From Thermoplasmatota archaeon (lineage in GTDB: Archaea; Thermoplasmatota; E2; DHVEG-1; B18-G2): 64,000 nucleotides of DNA. Shown piece by piece: positions 8,447 to 17,326 of the stretch; position 1 is the stretch's first letter, and each line of letters starts with the position of its first letter. Below the pieces are notes generated by a model, which was not told where the DNA came from, did not search any database, and was given only the letters and a program-made list of their open reading frames with translations. Both the position numbers and the translations under genes were made by a program. The stretch lies in contig JAPDJO010000028.1 in assembly GCA_029259115.1 (NCBI GenBank), positions 18,593 to 82,592 of the forward strand, in the 5' to 3' direction.

Positions 8447-9442
8447 TCACGATCCAAGGTTTCCTCCATGAGAGAAAATTTGACTGTGATTTCTAACAAC
8501 GGAAGACTTTTTCACGATATCTCTTAACAAACCAGATCTAAGAAGATTATCATTTTCTCTTCTGATGCTAGCAGACCCAGATTTGAACATCGTTCTCGAA
8601 ATCTTCTCAATAATCGGAAATGCTTTGAAGGGTCTCGTTTTTCTATTTTCTTTCAGGATTTTACTGTACAGATTTATCTTCCTTTGTTCTTCTTTTCCCA
8701 TATCTGGTATTAATCTTATCTTCGTTTTTGATGTGGTTGGATTATCTTCATCTACAGTGGTTTTATCAGATCCCTTTACATTTTTTGTTTTTACTGTAAT
8801 GGTTAAGTTTTTCCATTTCTCACATGTAATATTCACAGAATAATTCTCAGGTTCAGGATAGCCCATCCACGCCACGATCGTAAAATTTATTTTTAGGGTT
8901 TTGCCAGGCAAAATAGGTGCAAAACAAATTGTAAAAAATCTATTCTTATCTGTTGAATCAGTGGTATTATCTATCTGGACCCAACCGTTATATACGTACC
9001 CATCGAAAATAGGCGGAAAAGAAGGGCCCTCAAATATTGCAGAGAACCAAGTTCCCACCCAGTATGTTTCTCGAGATTCTCTATAATCAATGGCTGTTGT
9101 ATCCACATGTACCTTTAGTTTAGTGCATGGCTCGACTATTAACTCCTTTTTATAACTTACGTTTAAGTCAAGAAAGTAAGTATTGTCCTCATTGTACATG
9201 AAGGTAGTCCATATATCTATTATTTCTATCCATTTTGATGAAGAAGATTTCGGTGAAGAGGAGATCTTCTCCTGATAATAATCCTCTTGGGAATTATTTT
9301 GTTTTTCTTTTCTGTAAATCAGTTGATCTCGTTTGATGGATCCCTTTACATCATTTCCAGCCACTAATGGTGTGAAACTTGATAACAGGAATATTGCTAT
9401 GATCCCTGTCACGATTATTTCTCTCTTTGTCACATTTAGCAT
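8447..9442 (-). CDS. Exported protein of unknown function
   Basis: This 331-aa protein has a clear Sec signal: a basic N terminus, a hydrophobic core at about residues 11-27 and a likely cleavage after VAG. The mature part is rich in Ser, Thr, Asn and aromatic residues, with many Asn-X-Ser/Thr sequons. About residues 85-220 contain beta-strand-rich segments (LNVSYKKELIVEPCTKLKVHV, ILPGKTLKINFTIVAWMG), which suggests an Ig-like beta sandwich. The C-terminal 100 residues are basic. No family is recognised. It stands alone between the proS promoter (206 bp downstream, no other gene seen there) and a 486-bp gene-free region. Confidence 0.7.
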   Translation of the reverse strand: MLNVTKREIIVTGIIAIFLLSSFTPLVAGNDVKGSIKRDQLIYRKEKQNNSQEDYYQEKISSSPKSSSSKWIEIIDIWTTFMYNEDNTYFLDLNVSYKKELIVEPCTKLKVHVDTTAIDYRESRETYWVGTWFSAIFEGPSFPPIFDGYVYNGWVQIDNTTDSTDKNRFFTICFAPILPGKTLKINFTIVAWMGYPEPENYSVNITCEKWKNLTITVKTKNVKGSDKTTVDEDNPTTSKTKIRLIPDMGKEEQRKINLYSKILKENRKTRPFKAFPIIEKISRTMFKSGSASIRRENDNLLRSGLLRDIVKKSSVVRNHSQIFSHGGNLGS

Positions 9443-9928
9443 GTCTTTCCCTCTATCTGTTTCCCATATATAAACGAGAGTAGATTATATAAAATTATCT
9501 ATATTTGTCGAAAAAAATTAACCTCCAACCAGATATATAATCACCATGTAAGCATTGAGTCTAGGGACAATAAGCCGTGGTAGTAGGAAATGATATGTAT
9601 AGGATTGGAAAAAGTATAATGAAAAACCGGATAAAATGAGTGGTAGTAAGATCGGTAGAAAAATCCTCGAACCTTTATACGATACTTGCATTCTATCTAT
9701 GTAGGATATTGCGAAGTTAATTGTGGATGTTCCTTATAGTCGCAGTGCTTATGTAGCATACTTGAAGGTGGAACTCAGCTTATCTACAAATAATTTTGAG
9801 GTACCCTTTGAGATAATAATTGATGCTCTTCTTGTAATTTTTATTGTGCTTTCTCTAGTATTGTGTTTTATATATGCACTTTCTCCACTTTTAAAGTGCA
9901 GATACTATAAAAGTCATTTTGTACAGTA
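9443..9928. other. 486-bp region without a recognisable gene
   Basis: Between the start of the exported protein and the end of L40e I find no supported CDS. The minus strand has a roughly 50-codon open stretch (about 9740-9900) without ATG, GTG or TTG at its head. AT-rich TATA-like elements (ATATATAA near 9470, 9532 and 9870) occur on both strands. No tRNA-like, box C/D or strong hairpin structure was found by eye. Confidence 0.5.
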
Positions 9929-10078
9929 TCATGTTCCTCTACTCTCTCTAGCCTTTGGTCTTAGATCTCTAGACCTGCATCTTCTGCATTTTTCTGCTCT
10001 CATTGGATTAAGAGCTCCGCACTTCATACAAACTTTCTTCATCAGCAATCTTGCCTCAGCCTCTGGAAATCTTGCCAT
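9929..10078 (-). CDS. rpl40e: Ribosomal protein L40e
   Basis: This 49-codon gene on the minus strand encodes a protein that starts [12 protein letters not shown]. It contains the zinc-finger pairs CMKCG and CRRC with the spacing of archaeal L40e, and ends in a basic tail. L40e is a small zinc-ribbon protein of the 50S subunit. The ATG is preceded by GGTG about 5-8 nt upstream and a TATA box (GATTTAAATA) about 37 nt upstream, giving a roughly 12-nt leader. It is divergent from the zinc-ribbon membrane protein at 10172. A longer plus-strand frame over the same bases is its shadow. Confidence 0.95.
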   Translation of the reverse strand: MARFPEAEARLLMKKVCMKCGALNPMRAEKCRRCRSRDLRPKARESRGT

Positions 10079-10110
10079 AGTGACACCTTGCAAGGCTTAT
10101 ACCTATACTG

Positions 10111-10120
10111 TATTTAAATC
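10111..10120 (-). promoter_or_regulatory. TATA box of rpl40e
   Basis: GATTTAAATA read on the minus strand (10120..10111) predicts a start near 10090, leaving a short leader that contains the GGTG ribosome-binding motif. Confidence 0.5.
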
Positions 10121-10171
10121 TTTAGCCAGAACTTTTAGAAATCTACTTAAACCTCATTTTACTTAAACCAA

Positions 10172-10735
10172 ATGGTAATGAAAGGAAAAGTAACTTGTCC
10201 AAAATGCTCGTTTGTCTTCATAGTGGAGAGTGAAGAGGAGAAAGATAAAAGTGTGGAGTGTCCAAAATGTGGACATAAGTTTATAGCGAGGATAGGAAAG
10301 ACAAAAAATAAAGATGTGAGATGGATAGAGTATGGCGGTACAAGAAAAGCTATACTCCCCATCCCCGAGAATCTGTCCAACCGTCCTTTTGTCGCTGGAA
10401 TTCTTTTGGCTCTTGTATCGATACTCGGTGTCGCAACCGTTGCCATGTTTTACATATATCCTGATGTAGAGGTTTTGACACCGTACAGCCTGGTGCTCGG
10501 AGGTAACGAAACTTACCTTACCATTATAATCCTAGTATTTTCGATACTTTCAGCTGTAGGATCCTACAACTCTATTAGAAAGAAGTCCTTAACGATCGCG
10601 CTTGCCGGCAGCGTATTTGGTGTGTTGTCTTTTGGTTTCCTGATAATCGGACCTATACTCTCTCTGGTTTCCTTAATTCTTCTCATTATGTCAAAGGATG
10701 ATTTCGAGAAGAGTCTGCATGGAAAGGAGTTTTGA
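10172..10735 (+). CDS. Zinc-ribbon membrane protein
   Basis: This is a 187-aa protein. Residues 8-36 form a zinc ribbon (CPKCSFVF...CPKCGHKF) of the kind found at the N termini of many archaeal membrane proteins. About four hydrophobic segments follow, near residues 75-93, 113-131, 138-157 and 158-175, and a charged C-terminal tail ends the protein. The fold indicates a cytoplasmic zinc ribbon on a membrane bundle; function unknown. A TATA-like CTTAAACC at 10146-10153 is about 24 nt before the ATG, which suggests a leaderless transcript. The TGA stop overlaps a TTG codon of pheS, so the genes are probably an operon. Confidence 0.75.
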   Translation: MVMKGKVTCPKCSFVFIVESEEEKDKSVECPKCGHKFIARIGKTKNKDVRWIEYGGTRKAILPIPENLSNRPFVAGILLALVSILGVATVAMFYIYPDVEVLTPYSLVLGGNETYLTIIILVFSILSAVGSYNSIRKKSLTIALAGSVFGVLSFGFLIIGPILSLVSLILLIMSKDDFEKSLHGKEF

Positions 10736-10740
10736 GAGAG

Positions 10741-12237
10741 ATGGAAGAACTATCCATTAATGAGAAAAAGGTCCTCCTTGCGCTTGCTAGGATCAGAAGA
10801 AAAGCAACTCCAAAGAAGATACTTGAAAATACTGATCTAGCAAATGAAGACGAGGTAGCAAATGCTCTATCTTGGCTGAGATTTAAGAACTTGGTTAAGA
10901 TAAATGAAAAAGTGAAAAAACTTTACTCATTAGGTGAAGAGGGTAAGAAGCTCGCTGAGAATGGGTTGCCAGAGAGAAGGGTTTTGAATTTACTCGTAAA
11001 GAAGGGACAAGCATCTCTCAAGGATTTAAAAGAGGTTTTAGATGATTACGAAGTACCGATAGCTATCGGTTGGCTAAAGAAGAGGGGGTGGGCAGAGATA
11101 GAAAAGAAAGGGAAGGACATTATTTTAAGATTGACAGAAAAGGGGAGGTTAGATAAGGATAAAAAATTGATAGAGGAAGAGATTCTCTCGATCTTGAAAG
11201 ATAGAAGCTGGACCGAGATCGAAGAAGAAAAGATCAGGGTATTGAAATCAAGGAGAGGTGTAGTGGAGGAAAAAGAAGTAACCATCATAGAAGCTGAACT
11301 CTCGGAAAAAGGTAAGGAGTTGGCAGATAAGGGTATAAAGATAGAAGAAGAGATAACCCAGCTTACTTCTGATGTAATAAAAAGGAGGGTTTGGAAGGAG
11401 AAAAAACTGAGACCCTACGATATAAATATCTTTGTATCGCCAACATATGGAGGAAAACCCCATCCAATATCTTTGCTAAAAGAGGAAGTAAGAGAGATTT
11501 TTCTAGAAATGGGATTCGAAGAGATTGAAGGAGATTATGTCGAATCTTCCTTCTGGAACATGGATGTTTTGTTTATACCTCAAGATCATCCAGCCAGAGA
11601 TATGCAGGATACTCTTTATTGTAAAGACTTGGTAGCTAAGGATATAGACAAGAAAATACTAAAGATGATAAAGGAAATCCATGAAAACGGCTGGAAAACT
11701 GGTTCAAAAGGTTGGAGGATTCCTTTCTCGGAGGAAGAAGCAAGGAAAGTCCTACTAAGAACACATACAACGGTTAATACCATAAGATATCTATACAAAA
11801 ATCCTAATCCTCCAGCGAAAGTATTCTCGATAGGAAGAGTGTTCAGAAGAGAAAACTTAGATTCAACCCATCTACCGGAATTTTATCAAATAGAAGGAAT
11901 AGTTCATGAAAAGAATGCAAATTTCAGACAACTCATAGGGGTTCTAAGGGAGTTCTACAGGAGGATGGGATTTAAAAAGATAAGATTCAGGCCTGCATAT
12001 TTTCCATACACCGAGCCAAGCATGGAGGTAGAAGTTTTCTGGAATGGAAGGTGGATGGAGCTTGGAGGAAGTGGAATATTCAGACCTGAAGTTACTCTTC
12101 CAGCTGGAGTTAAAAATCCTGTTTTGGCCTGGGGACTTGGATTAGAGAGATTAGCTATGCTAAGATATGGTTTAGATGATATAAGGCAACTCTACATTAG
12201 TGATCTGGATTGGTTAAGAAAGATTCTTCTTTTGTAA
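10741..12237 (+). CDS. pheS: Phenylalanyl-tRNA synthetase alpha subunit
   Basis: About 498 aa. The N-terminal 200 residues hold tandem winged-helix domains typical of archaeal/eukaryotic PheS (for example SLKDLKEVLDDYEVPIAIGW). The class II catalytic core follows: FIPQDHPARDMQDT, motif 2 GRVFRRENLDSTHLPEFYQ, and motif 3 AWGLGLERLAMLRYG. The beta subunit gene is not in the window. A TTG at 10732 overlapping the upstream TGA is an alternative start. The ATG at 10741 is preferred because the GGAG at 10726-10729 is too close to the TTG. Its 3' end overlaps the convergent 1044-aa gene by 24 bp. Confidence 0.96.
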   Translation: MEELSINEKKVLLALARIRRKATPKKILENTDLANEDEVANALSWLRFKNLVKINEKVKKLYSLGEEGKKLAENGLPERRVLNLLVKKGQASLKDLKEVLDDYEVPIAIGWLKKRGWAEIEKKGKDIILRLTEKGRLDKDKKLIEEEILSILKDRSWTEIEEEKIRVLKSRRGVVEEKEVTIIEAELSEKGKELADKGIKIEEEITQLTSDVIKRRVWKEKKLRPYDINIFVSPTYGGKPHPISLLKEEVREIFLEMGFEEIEGDYVESSFWNMDVLFIPQDHPARDMQDTLYCKDLVAKDIDKKILKMIKEIHENGWKTGSKGWRIPFSEEEARKVLLRTHTTVNTIRYLYKNPNPPAKVFSIGRVFRRENLDSTHLPEFYQIEGIVHEKNANFRQLIGVLREFYRRMGFKKIRFRPAYFPYTEPSMEVEVFWNGRWMELGGSGIFRPEVTLPAGVKNPVLAWGLGLERLAMLRYGLDDIRQLYISDLDWLRKILLL

Positions 12238-15200
12238 TGAGTTGGATACCAGATATAAGATCTTCGAACACAAAGCTAGAAGTAGAAACAGAAATCCTTT
12301 ACCTAGGAACCAAGTAGAAGTTATATACACCTCTCCAATATCTGGAAATTCATAAACGAGTTCTTTGCAACCCCATATACCTCCAACTGATGCAGACAAT
12401 ATGACAGATAATAAAAGATACAGAAGTGACATAACTATCACACTAAGAAATATGGACAGGATTATGGAAATTTTTCCTTTCCTCTTATCTCCCCAAACCA
12501 TATGAGATAGTATCATCAAAACATCCAGGATTATAATGAAGATAGCTATCCCAAATATGTCTCCAACCACACTTGGTAGAGCTGTTGCTTCGCCCCAAGA
12601 TAGATCTTGATAACTCTTAAACGTAAACACTTTGGATGAAAATAGGTGAAGTTTAGAATACACTTGATATCCATCTTTCTCCCCAAAGAGTTCCCATACT
12701 GGTAGAGATGTAGAGATAATTATCAGAAACAAAGATAGTGAAAGAAAAACGCTTTCTGGCTTTCTTTTTGCAAAAAGCAATATTGTGATCAGGAATAGGA
12801 TGAAAGCTGTAACAAGAACATAAATTTCTACAGGATTCTCATCAACATAGACTATCATTTGAAGATTTTCGCGAATATTTACTATACTGCTAGCTATCAA
12901 TCTATCACCTTCAAAAATATCTATTCTATATTTACCAGGTGGAATTTGTAAAACTTTGATGTTTTCTGACTTTAGAATCTCTCTGCCTTCTCTATGCATC
13001 TCTACAGCAATATCTTTTCTAACATTATCCAAGAGGTCTTTTACCTGCACATCGATGGTATAGCTAACAGGTATTTCTATGGTTATCTTTTTATTTCCAT
13101 CTAGATGGATTGGTTTCTCGTACTCGAAAGATTTGTAGAGCAATCTAAGCGTATAATTACCCTCTGGAATTCTAGTGAAAATATAGTTGCCATCAATAAA
13201 GTCAGCTTTAACTCTATTTAGATCCACATGTAGATCATCCTCAAAAGGGAGACCAAAGCTATCTATAATTCTGACATCAAGATTATAAAGACGGATCTTT
13301 TTATCTCTACGAAGAGAAAGCATGGGTAGAAAATCTTTAGTTTTGATTTCATCAGAGAAAATCTTCAGATTTTTGTAGAATGCCTCGACTCTATAGTCTG
13401 AAAGGGGTAGCCTTATCTTGATCTCTCCATCATTATCACTGATATAACTCCCCACAACTTCTCCATCTTTTATAACATTTAGATTGATGCCCTTTATTGG
13501 ATTACTGTATTGATCTTTCAGATTGTATTTCAGCCTTACTTCTGGCTTACAGGCAATTACACAAGTTTTGTCTTTTTTCAAATTCACGACCTTCAATCCC
13601 ACAAATTTCTTGATCCTTCCGAATCTGAAATATACTTTCACAACGTACTTTCCTTCCTCGAGTTTTGGAAATTTCACCTTTTGAAGGATAGAGACATTCT
13701 TGGCATCAAGATACAAATATTTTCCAATATCTTTGAGATACTCGGGTATTTCTTTGAGCTTTATCAGAGTGTATCTCTTAAGAAGAGCAGAAGAAACAAG
13801 GTGTTCATCCTTATACAGCTCAACAGTAACAATAGGCATGGGAAATCTTGACACAGCAGCAATTAAAGGGTATGATAAACCTTGAAGTGTAGGGATAATG
13901 GTAAGATTGTATACTTTTCTCTCTATCTTCTCACTATAATTCCAGTCTCCTCCTTTATAAGTTGATGAAAATACTCGCGCAAATCTGTCTGCTTCATTTT
14001 TTATCTTAAGATATCCATCTTTGGTGTAATAAAATTCCGAAACAAAACTTGTCTCCAGATTCGAAGGCAATTCCAATATCTCTTTCTCTCCCTTTTCGTA
14101 AGAATTCCTACCGACAGATATTCCTGTGCCTTGTATCAAAAGACCAGGCATATCTATCCATTTTGATAAACCAGCAGTTACCTGCAAACCCTCCCTTCCT
14201 TTTGAAAAAAGACTCGTGTTTGTAAATATCAGAGCAAATGTGTCCCCTCTACTACCAAAATCCATAGAGATCCAAGGTTTTTTACCCAGATCCTCATCGT
14301 CTTCTGGCAAAATTATCCATCTGCGCCTAGCTCCACCGATATCTCGTGGGAATTTGTATTCCTTGATAATATTTTCTTCACTAAAGAAATGTATGTATGG
14401 AATAAACAAACCCGTATTGAGTTCCTCTATGTTTGTGCTCCTGATTATAGAAGTAATCATTGTAACAATATTTCCTCCCTGAGCACCAGTTCCTGTAGAG
14501 ACTCTTTTTTCTTTTATTTTCTGATATGAAAAGACTACTATTCTCTTATCGCTTGTTGGGGAATAATAATAGGTGTAAACATTTCTTGTTAGTAAGTTTC
14601 CATCAAAAGATTCGGTTTCTATCCCGAATCTAACCATAAGATTGCCATCCACGAGTATCTTCTTGCTTCGAAACCTTTCCATTGATCCCACAGATCCGGC
14701 TGACTTTGTTTTATCAAGATACATCAATGCATAGGTTGTGGCAACTAACCAGTTATTAAGTGATACGTCTCTTGATTTCTCTTTTAGTTTAACTATTCTC
14801 TGGGCGAATCTTAATCCAGTAACAGAACCGTCGTAACATACTAGAAAAGGAGTATACCCGTCTTCTTCTATCAAATAATATCTAACATCAGCCTCATAGC
14901 CTCTTATTGGCTCATAGTAAAATCTGCCTTCCCTCAAAGATACATGATCCTTATACTCGGGCGCAGGAGTGGGTTTATCACTATAAGCCACAAAATATCT
15001 TTCTCTACCATCAGCAAAATCTGGGATCAGAAAAACGAGGTTGCATGACTTAATATGACTGTCATCTATGAATTCTAGATTGTATATTTGAGATTCTATC
15101 TCCCTATATTCTCCATTATGATAAACAAAGACTCTCGCCGATCTGTTTGTCTCATCTTTTGCCCAGCATGGATGACTGAATTCTATTCTAATGTCAATCG

Positions 15201-15348
15201 GATAATATCTAGAACTAGGATCTGTTGTATCGATGGGAACATTTATCTCTTCACGGTATCGAAAGTTAATATCTTCTTCATGTGAGGAGGTGGAACTTAA
15301 CAATGAAAATAAGATTATTAGTAGCATGGTAAGCCATTCAAGCTTCAT
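12214..15348 (-). CDS. Large exported protein with C-terminal membrane domain
   Basis: This 1044-aa protein has a signal peptide at residues 1-22. The N-terminal about 130 residues (PIDIRIEFSHPCWAK... YFVAYSDK) resemble the beta-sandwich start of DUF2341-like surface proteins. A long unassigned region follows. At about 590-850 several beta-rich repeats resemble carboxypeptidase-regulatory or PEGA-like modules (GKYRIDIFEGDRLIAS, GNYTLRLLYKSF). The last about 190 residues hold roughly five transmembrane helices. The layout suggests a large cell-surface ectodomain on a polytopic anchor. Function unknown. It has many N-glycosylation sequons. The start is the only ATG before the signal sequence. 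Confidence 0.75.
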   Translation of the reverse strand: MKLEWLTMLLIILFSLLSSTSSHEEDINFRYREEINVPIDTTDPSSRYYPIDIRIEFSHPCWAKDETNRSARVFVYHNGEYREIESQIYNLEFIDDSHIKSCNLVFLIPDFADGRERYFVAYSDKPTPAPEYKDHVSLREGRFYYEPIRGYEADVRYYLIEEDGYTPFLVCYDGSVTGLRFAQRIVKLKEKSRDVSLNNWLVATTYALMYLDKTKSAGSVGSMERFRSKKILVDGNLMVRFGIETESFDGNLLTRNVYTYYYSPTSDKRIVVFSYQKIKEKRVSTGTGAQGGNIVTMITSIIRSTNIEELNTGLFIPYIHFFSEENIIKEYKFPRDIGGARRRWIILPEDDEDLGKKPWISMDFGSRGDTFALIFTNTSLFSKGREGLQVTAGLSKWIDMPGLLIQGTGISVGRNSYEKGEKEILELPSNLETSFVSEFYYTKDGYLKIKNEADRFARVFSSTYKGGDWNYSEKIERKVYNLTIIPTLQGLSYPLIAAVSRFPMPIVTVELYKDEHLVSSALLKRYTLIKLKEIPEYLKDIGKYLYLDAKNVSILQKVKFPKLEEGKYVVKVYFRFGRIKKFVGLKVVNLKKDKTCVIACKPEVRLKYNLKDQYSNPIKGINLNVIKDGEVVGSYISDNDGEIKIRLPLSDYRVEAFYKNLKIFSDEIKTKDFLPMLSLRRDKKIRLYNLDVRIIDSFGLPFEDDLHVDLNRVKADFIDGNYIFTRIPEGNYTLRLLYKSFEYEKPIHLDGNKKITIEIPVSYTIDVQVKDLLDNVRKDIAVEMHREGREILKSENIKVLQIPPGKYRIDIFEGDRLIASSIVNIRENLQMIVYVDENPVEIYVLVTAFILFLITILLFAKRKPESVFLSLSLFLIIISTSLPVWELFGEKDGYQVYSKLHLFSSKVFTFKSYQDLSWGEATALPSVVGDIFGIAIFIIILDVLMILSHMVWGDKRKGKISIILSIFLSVIVMSLLYLLLSVILSASVGGIWGCKELVYEFPDIGEVYITSTWFLGKGFLFLLLALCSKILYLVSNSLQKKNLS

Positions 15349-15398
15349 CTGAAAAAGTGATTTAATTTAGAATTTTATATAATTATCGAATCAAATTT

Positions 15399-16892
15399 TT
15401 AGATGGTGAATTTTCTCTGTAGAAATTTGTTTTCAAGATATCTAACAAATATCTGTGGATTTAAACCCTCTCCGCAACACATCTTCATTATATCTTCAGA
15501 CGTATACATTCTTCCGTATCTGTGAATATTTCTCACGAGCCAATCTTTTATTTCGTTAAAATCTCCATGCTCCACCTTGCTATCCATATCTTCGATGTCC
15601 CTTCTTAGAGCATACAACTGTTGAGCAGAATAGATGTTACCAATGGTATAGCTGGGGAAATAGCCAAAATCTCCCGTACTCCAATGCATATCTTGGAGGA
15701 TCCCTTCTCTATCAGATTTGGGCCTAATTCCAATAATCTCCTCCATCTTCTCGTTCCAGATCTCTGGTAGATCCTTTGCCTCTATCCTATTTTCTATAAG
15801 CTCTGTTTCTATCTCAAACCTCAAAACTATATGTAAATTGTAGCTAACCTCATCGGCTTCTGTTCTGATCAAGGATCTTCTGATTGTGTTAACATATCTA
15901 TAAATATCTTCTATATCTGCTTCAAATCTCGGCTCGACCTTCTTCAAAATTGGATAGAAAAATCTCCAAAAGCTGTAACTCCTTCCTATAATGTTCTCCC
16001 AGAATCTCGACTGCGATTCGTGCAAGCCCAAGGAGGGAGCATCTGATATTACAGTATATCTAAATTTACCTTTTGGCAGATTCAACTCGTAAATCGCATG
16101 TCCTGCCTCATGCATAGTAGAGAATAAGGATGACAGAGGATTTTCTTTTAGATATCTTGTCGTTATCCTAACATCAAAGGTTGATAACCTTGTCGTAAAC
16201 GGGTGTTCGGATAGATCGATCCTGAATCTATCTTTCTTTAAACCTAGGTATCTAAGAATTATATGTGATAACCTTTCTTGAGATCTAACGCTTAGTTTGA
16301 TGTTTATTCTTTCTTCACTTTCAAGCTTATCTAGAAGTTTGGATAGTTTCTCTCTAAGATATTCAAAAGCTGGCTTCAGCTTTTCATATCTCATACCCTC
16401 CTCATAGTCGTCCAGAAGATTGTTATAGATATGTCCCTCCAAATTTATATAGCTGCAATACTCTCTCTTCAATTCTACTATCTCCTTCAGATGAGGAAGA
16501 AATATATCGAATTTTGATCTCTTCTTTGCAATCTCCCAAGCAGAATAAGATAGTGCTTCTGCCTTGCTTAGTCTCTCTATAAAATCTGCAGGAATTTTTC
16601 TTGCTTTTTCAACGTCTTTCTTTAGCCTCTCCACGACAATCCTGTCTTCCTCTGATAATCTCTCAATGTTTCTCTCGTTCGTCAAAAATTCTATGTTTCT
16701 CCAAAAATCGTCAGAAATCAGTATCTCATGCAGTCTTTTCGAGAGAAGGGATATCTGGAGAGATCTATCAGCTAGTGCTCTTTTGGGCATGTATGTCTTT
16801 TGGTCCCAATCTAAAAGAGAAACTACTCCACCTAAAAGGAAGATTTCTCTTTGCTTATTATATACAAACCTTAATGCATCTCTTACCTTCAG
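15399..16892 (-). CDS. M32 carboxypeptidase (Taq type), probable CTG start
   Basis: A zinc metallocarboxypeptidase that trims C-terminal residues from peptides. The zinc motif HEAGH and the downstream LGLHESQSRFWEN motif are the M32 signatures. The first ATG (16790) would give 463 aa, but the same frame continues 34 codons upstream with the conserved N-terminal segment LLGGVVSLLDWDQKTYMP, which matches the SWDQxTYMP region of the family. That extension has no ATG, GTG or TTG. A CTG at 16892 overlaps the TGA of the hydrogenase protease (CTGA) and is preceded by GGAGGGG with a 5-nt spacer. Starting there gives 497 aa, the normal family length. A sequencing error is the alternative. Confidence 0.85.
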   Translation of the reverse strand: MKVRDALRFVYNKQREIFLLGGVVSLLDWDQKTYMPKRALADRSLQISLLSKRLHEILISDDFWRNIEFLTNERNIERLSEEDRIVVERLKKDVEKARKIPADFIERLSKAEALSYSAWEIAKKRSKFDIFLPHLKEIVELKREYCSYINLEGHIYNNLLDDYEEGMRYEKLKPAFEYLREKLSKLLDKLESEERINIKLSVRSQERLSHIILRYLGLKKDRFRIDLSEHPFTTRLSTFDVRITTRYLKENPLSSLFSTMHEAGHAIYELNLPKGKFRYTVISDAPSLGLHESQSRFWENIIGRSYSFWRFFYPILKKVEPRFEADIEDIYRYVNTIRRSLIRTEADEVSYNLHIVLRFEIETELIENRIEAKDLPEIWNEKMEEIIGIRPKSDREGILQDMHWSTGDFGYFPSYTIGNIYSAQQLYALRRDIEDMDSKVEHGDFNEIKDWLVRNIHRYGRMYTSEDIMKMCCGEGLNPQIFVRYLENKFLQRKFTI

Positions 16893-17326
16893 ATCATCCC
16901 CTCCAATATCTTTATCATCTTTTCAGATATCTTGTCCAACTTATTTCTGATTTCTTGAGATAAATCTAAACCATAAGACATATCCTTCGGTTGTATCCCT
17001 ACAATAACAACCTCTCTAGGTTTATCATAAAGTATCTTAGATAACTCTACCAACTTTTTGATATCAAAAGAATGTGTCGAAAACAGCTTTTCTCCATCTA
17101 CATCCTCTAGATCGAAAATCTTTAAATCGCCAGGCGCACCCCCAAAATCTATCGCATCTAGCAAGATTATTCTGTCATATCTAGACAGAACATCTATAAG
17201 CTTTAAAGCCCCTGTCCCACCGTCTATAATCTCTATCCTTTTCCCCAGTTTTTTTCTCAAAACAATCCCTACAGCATCATCCTTCCTCAGTGCGTTTCCA
17301 AGGGCTATCACGGCTATCTTTTCCAT
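16889..17326 (-). CDS. NiFe hydrogenase maturation endopeptidase (HyaD/HoxW family)
   Basis: A 145-aa protease of the hydrogenase maturation family. It cleaves the C-terminal peptide of the NiFe large subunit once nickel is inserted. The family signature is visible: an ALGNALRKDDAVG start with the nickel-sensing Asp, the IDGGTGALKLIDVLSRYDRIILLDAIDFG core, and FSTHSFDI with a conserved His. Its substrate is encoded immediately upstream, with a 13-bp overlap. The large subunit retains a ten-residue tail after its last metal-ligand motif, as expected for a protease substrate. Confidence 0.9.
   Translation of the reverse strand: MEKIAVIALGNALRKDDAVGIVLRKKLGKRIEIIDGGTGALKLIDVLSRYDRIILLDAIDFGGAPGDLKIFDLEDVDGEKLFSTHSFDIKKLVELSKILYDKPREVVIVGIQPKDMSYGLDLSQEIRNKLDKISEKMIKILEGMI
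16898..16904 (-). promoter_or_regulatory. Ribosome-binding site deciding the CTG start of the carboxypeptidase
   Basis: GGAGGGG on the minus strand (16904..16898) lies 5 nt before CTG at 16892..16890. The site sits inside the last codons of the hydrogenase protease, so coupled reinitiation is expected. Confidence 0.55.

Noticed and set aside
9740..9900. Minus-strand open stretch of about 50 codons downstream of L40e
   Set aside because: It has no ATG, GTG or TTG at its head and no ribosome-binding site.
9723..10166. 147-aa plus-strand open frame
   Set aside because: It lies antisense to rpl40e and its promoter; its composition is not protein-like and there is no ribosome-binding site.
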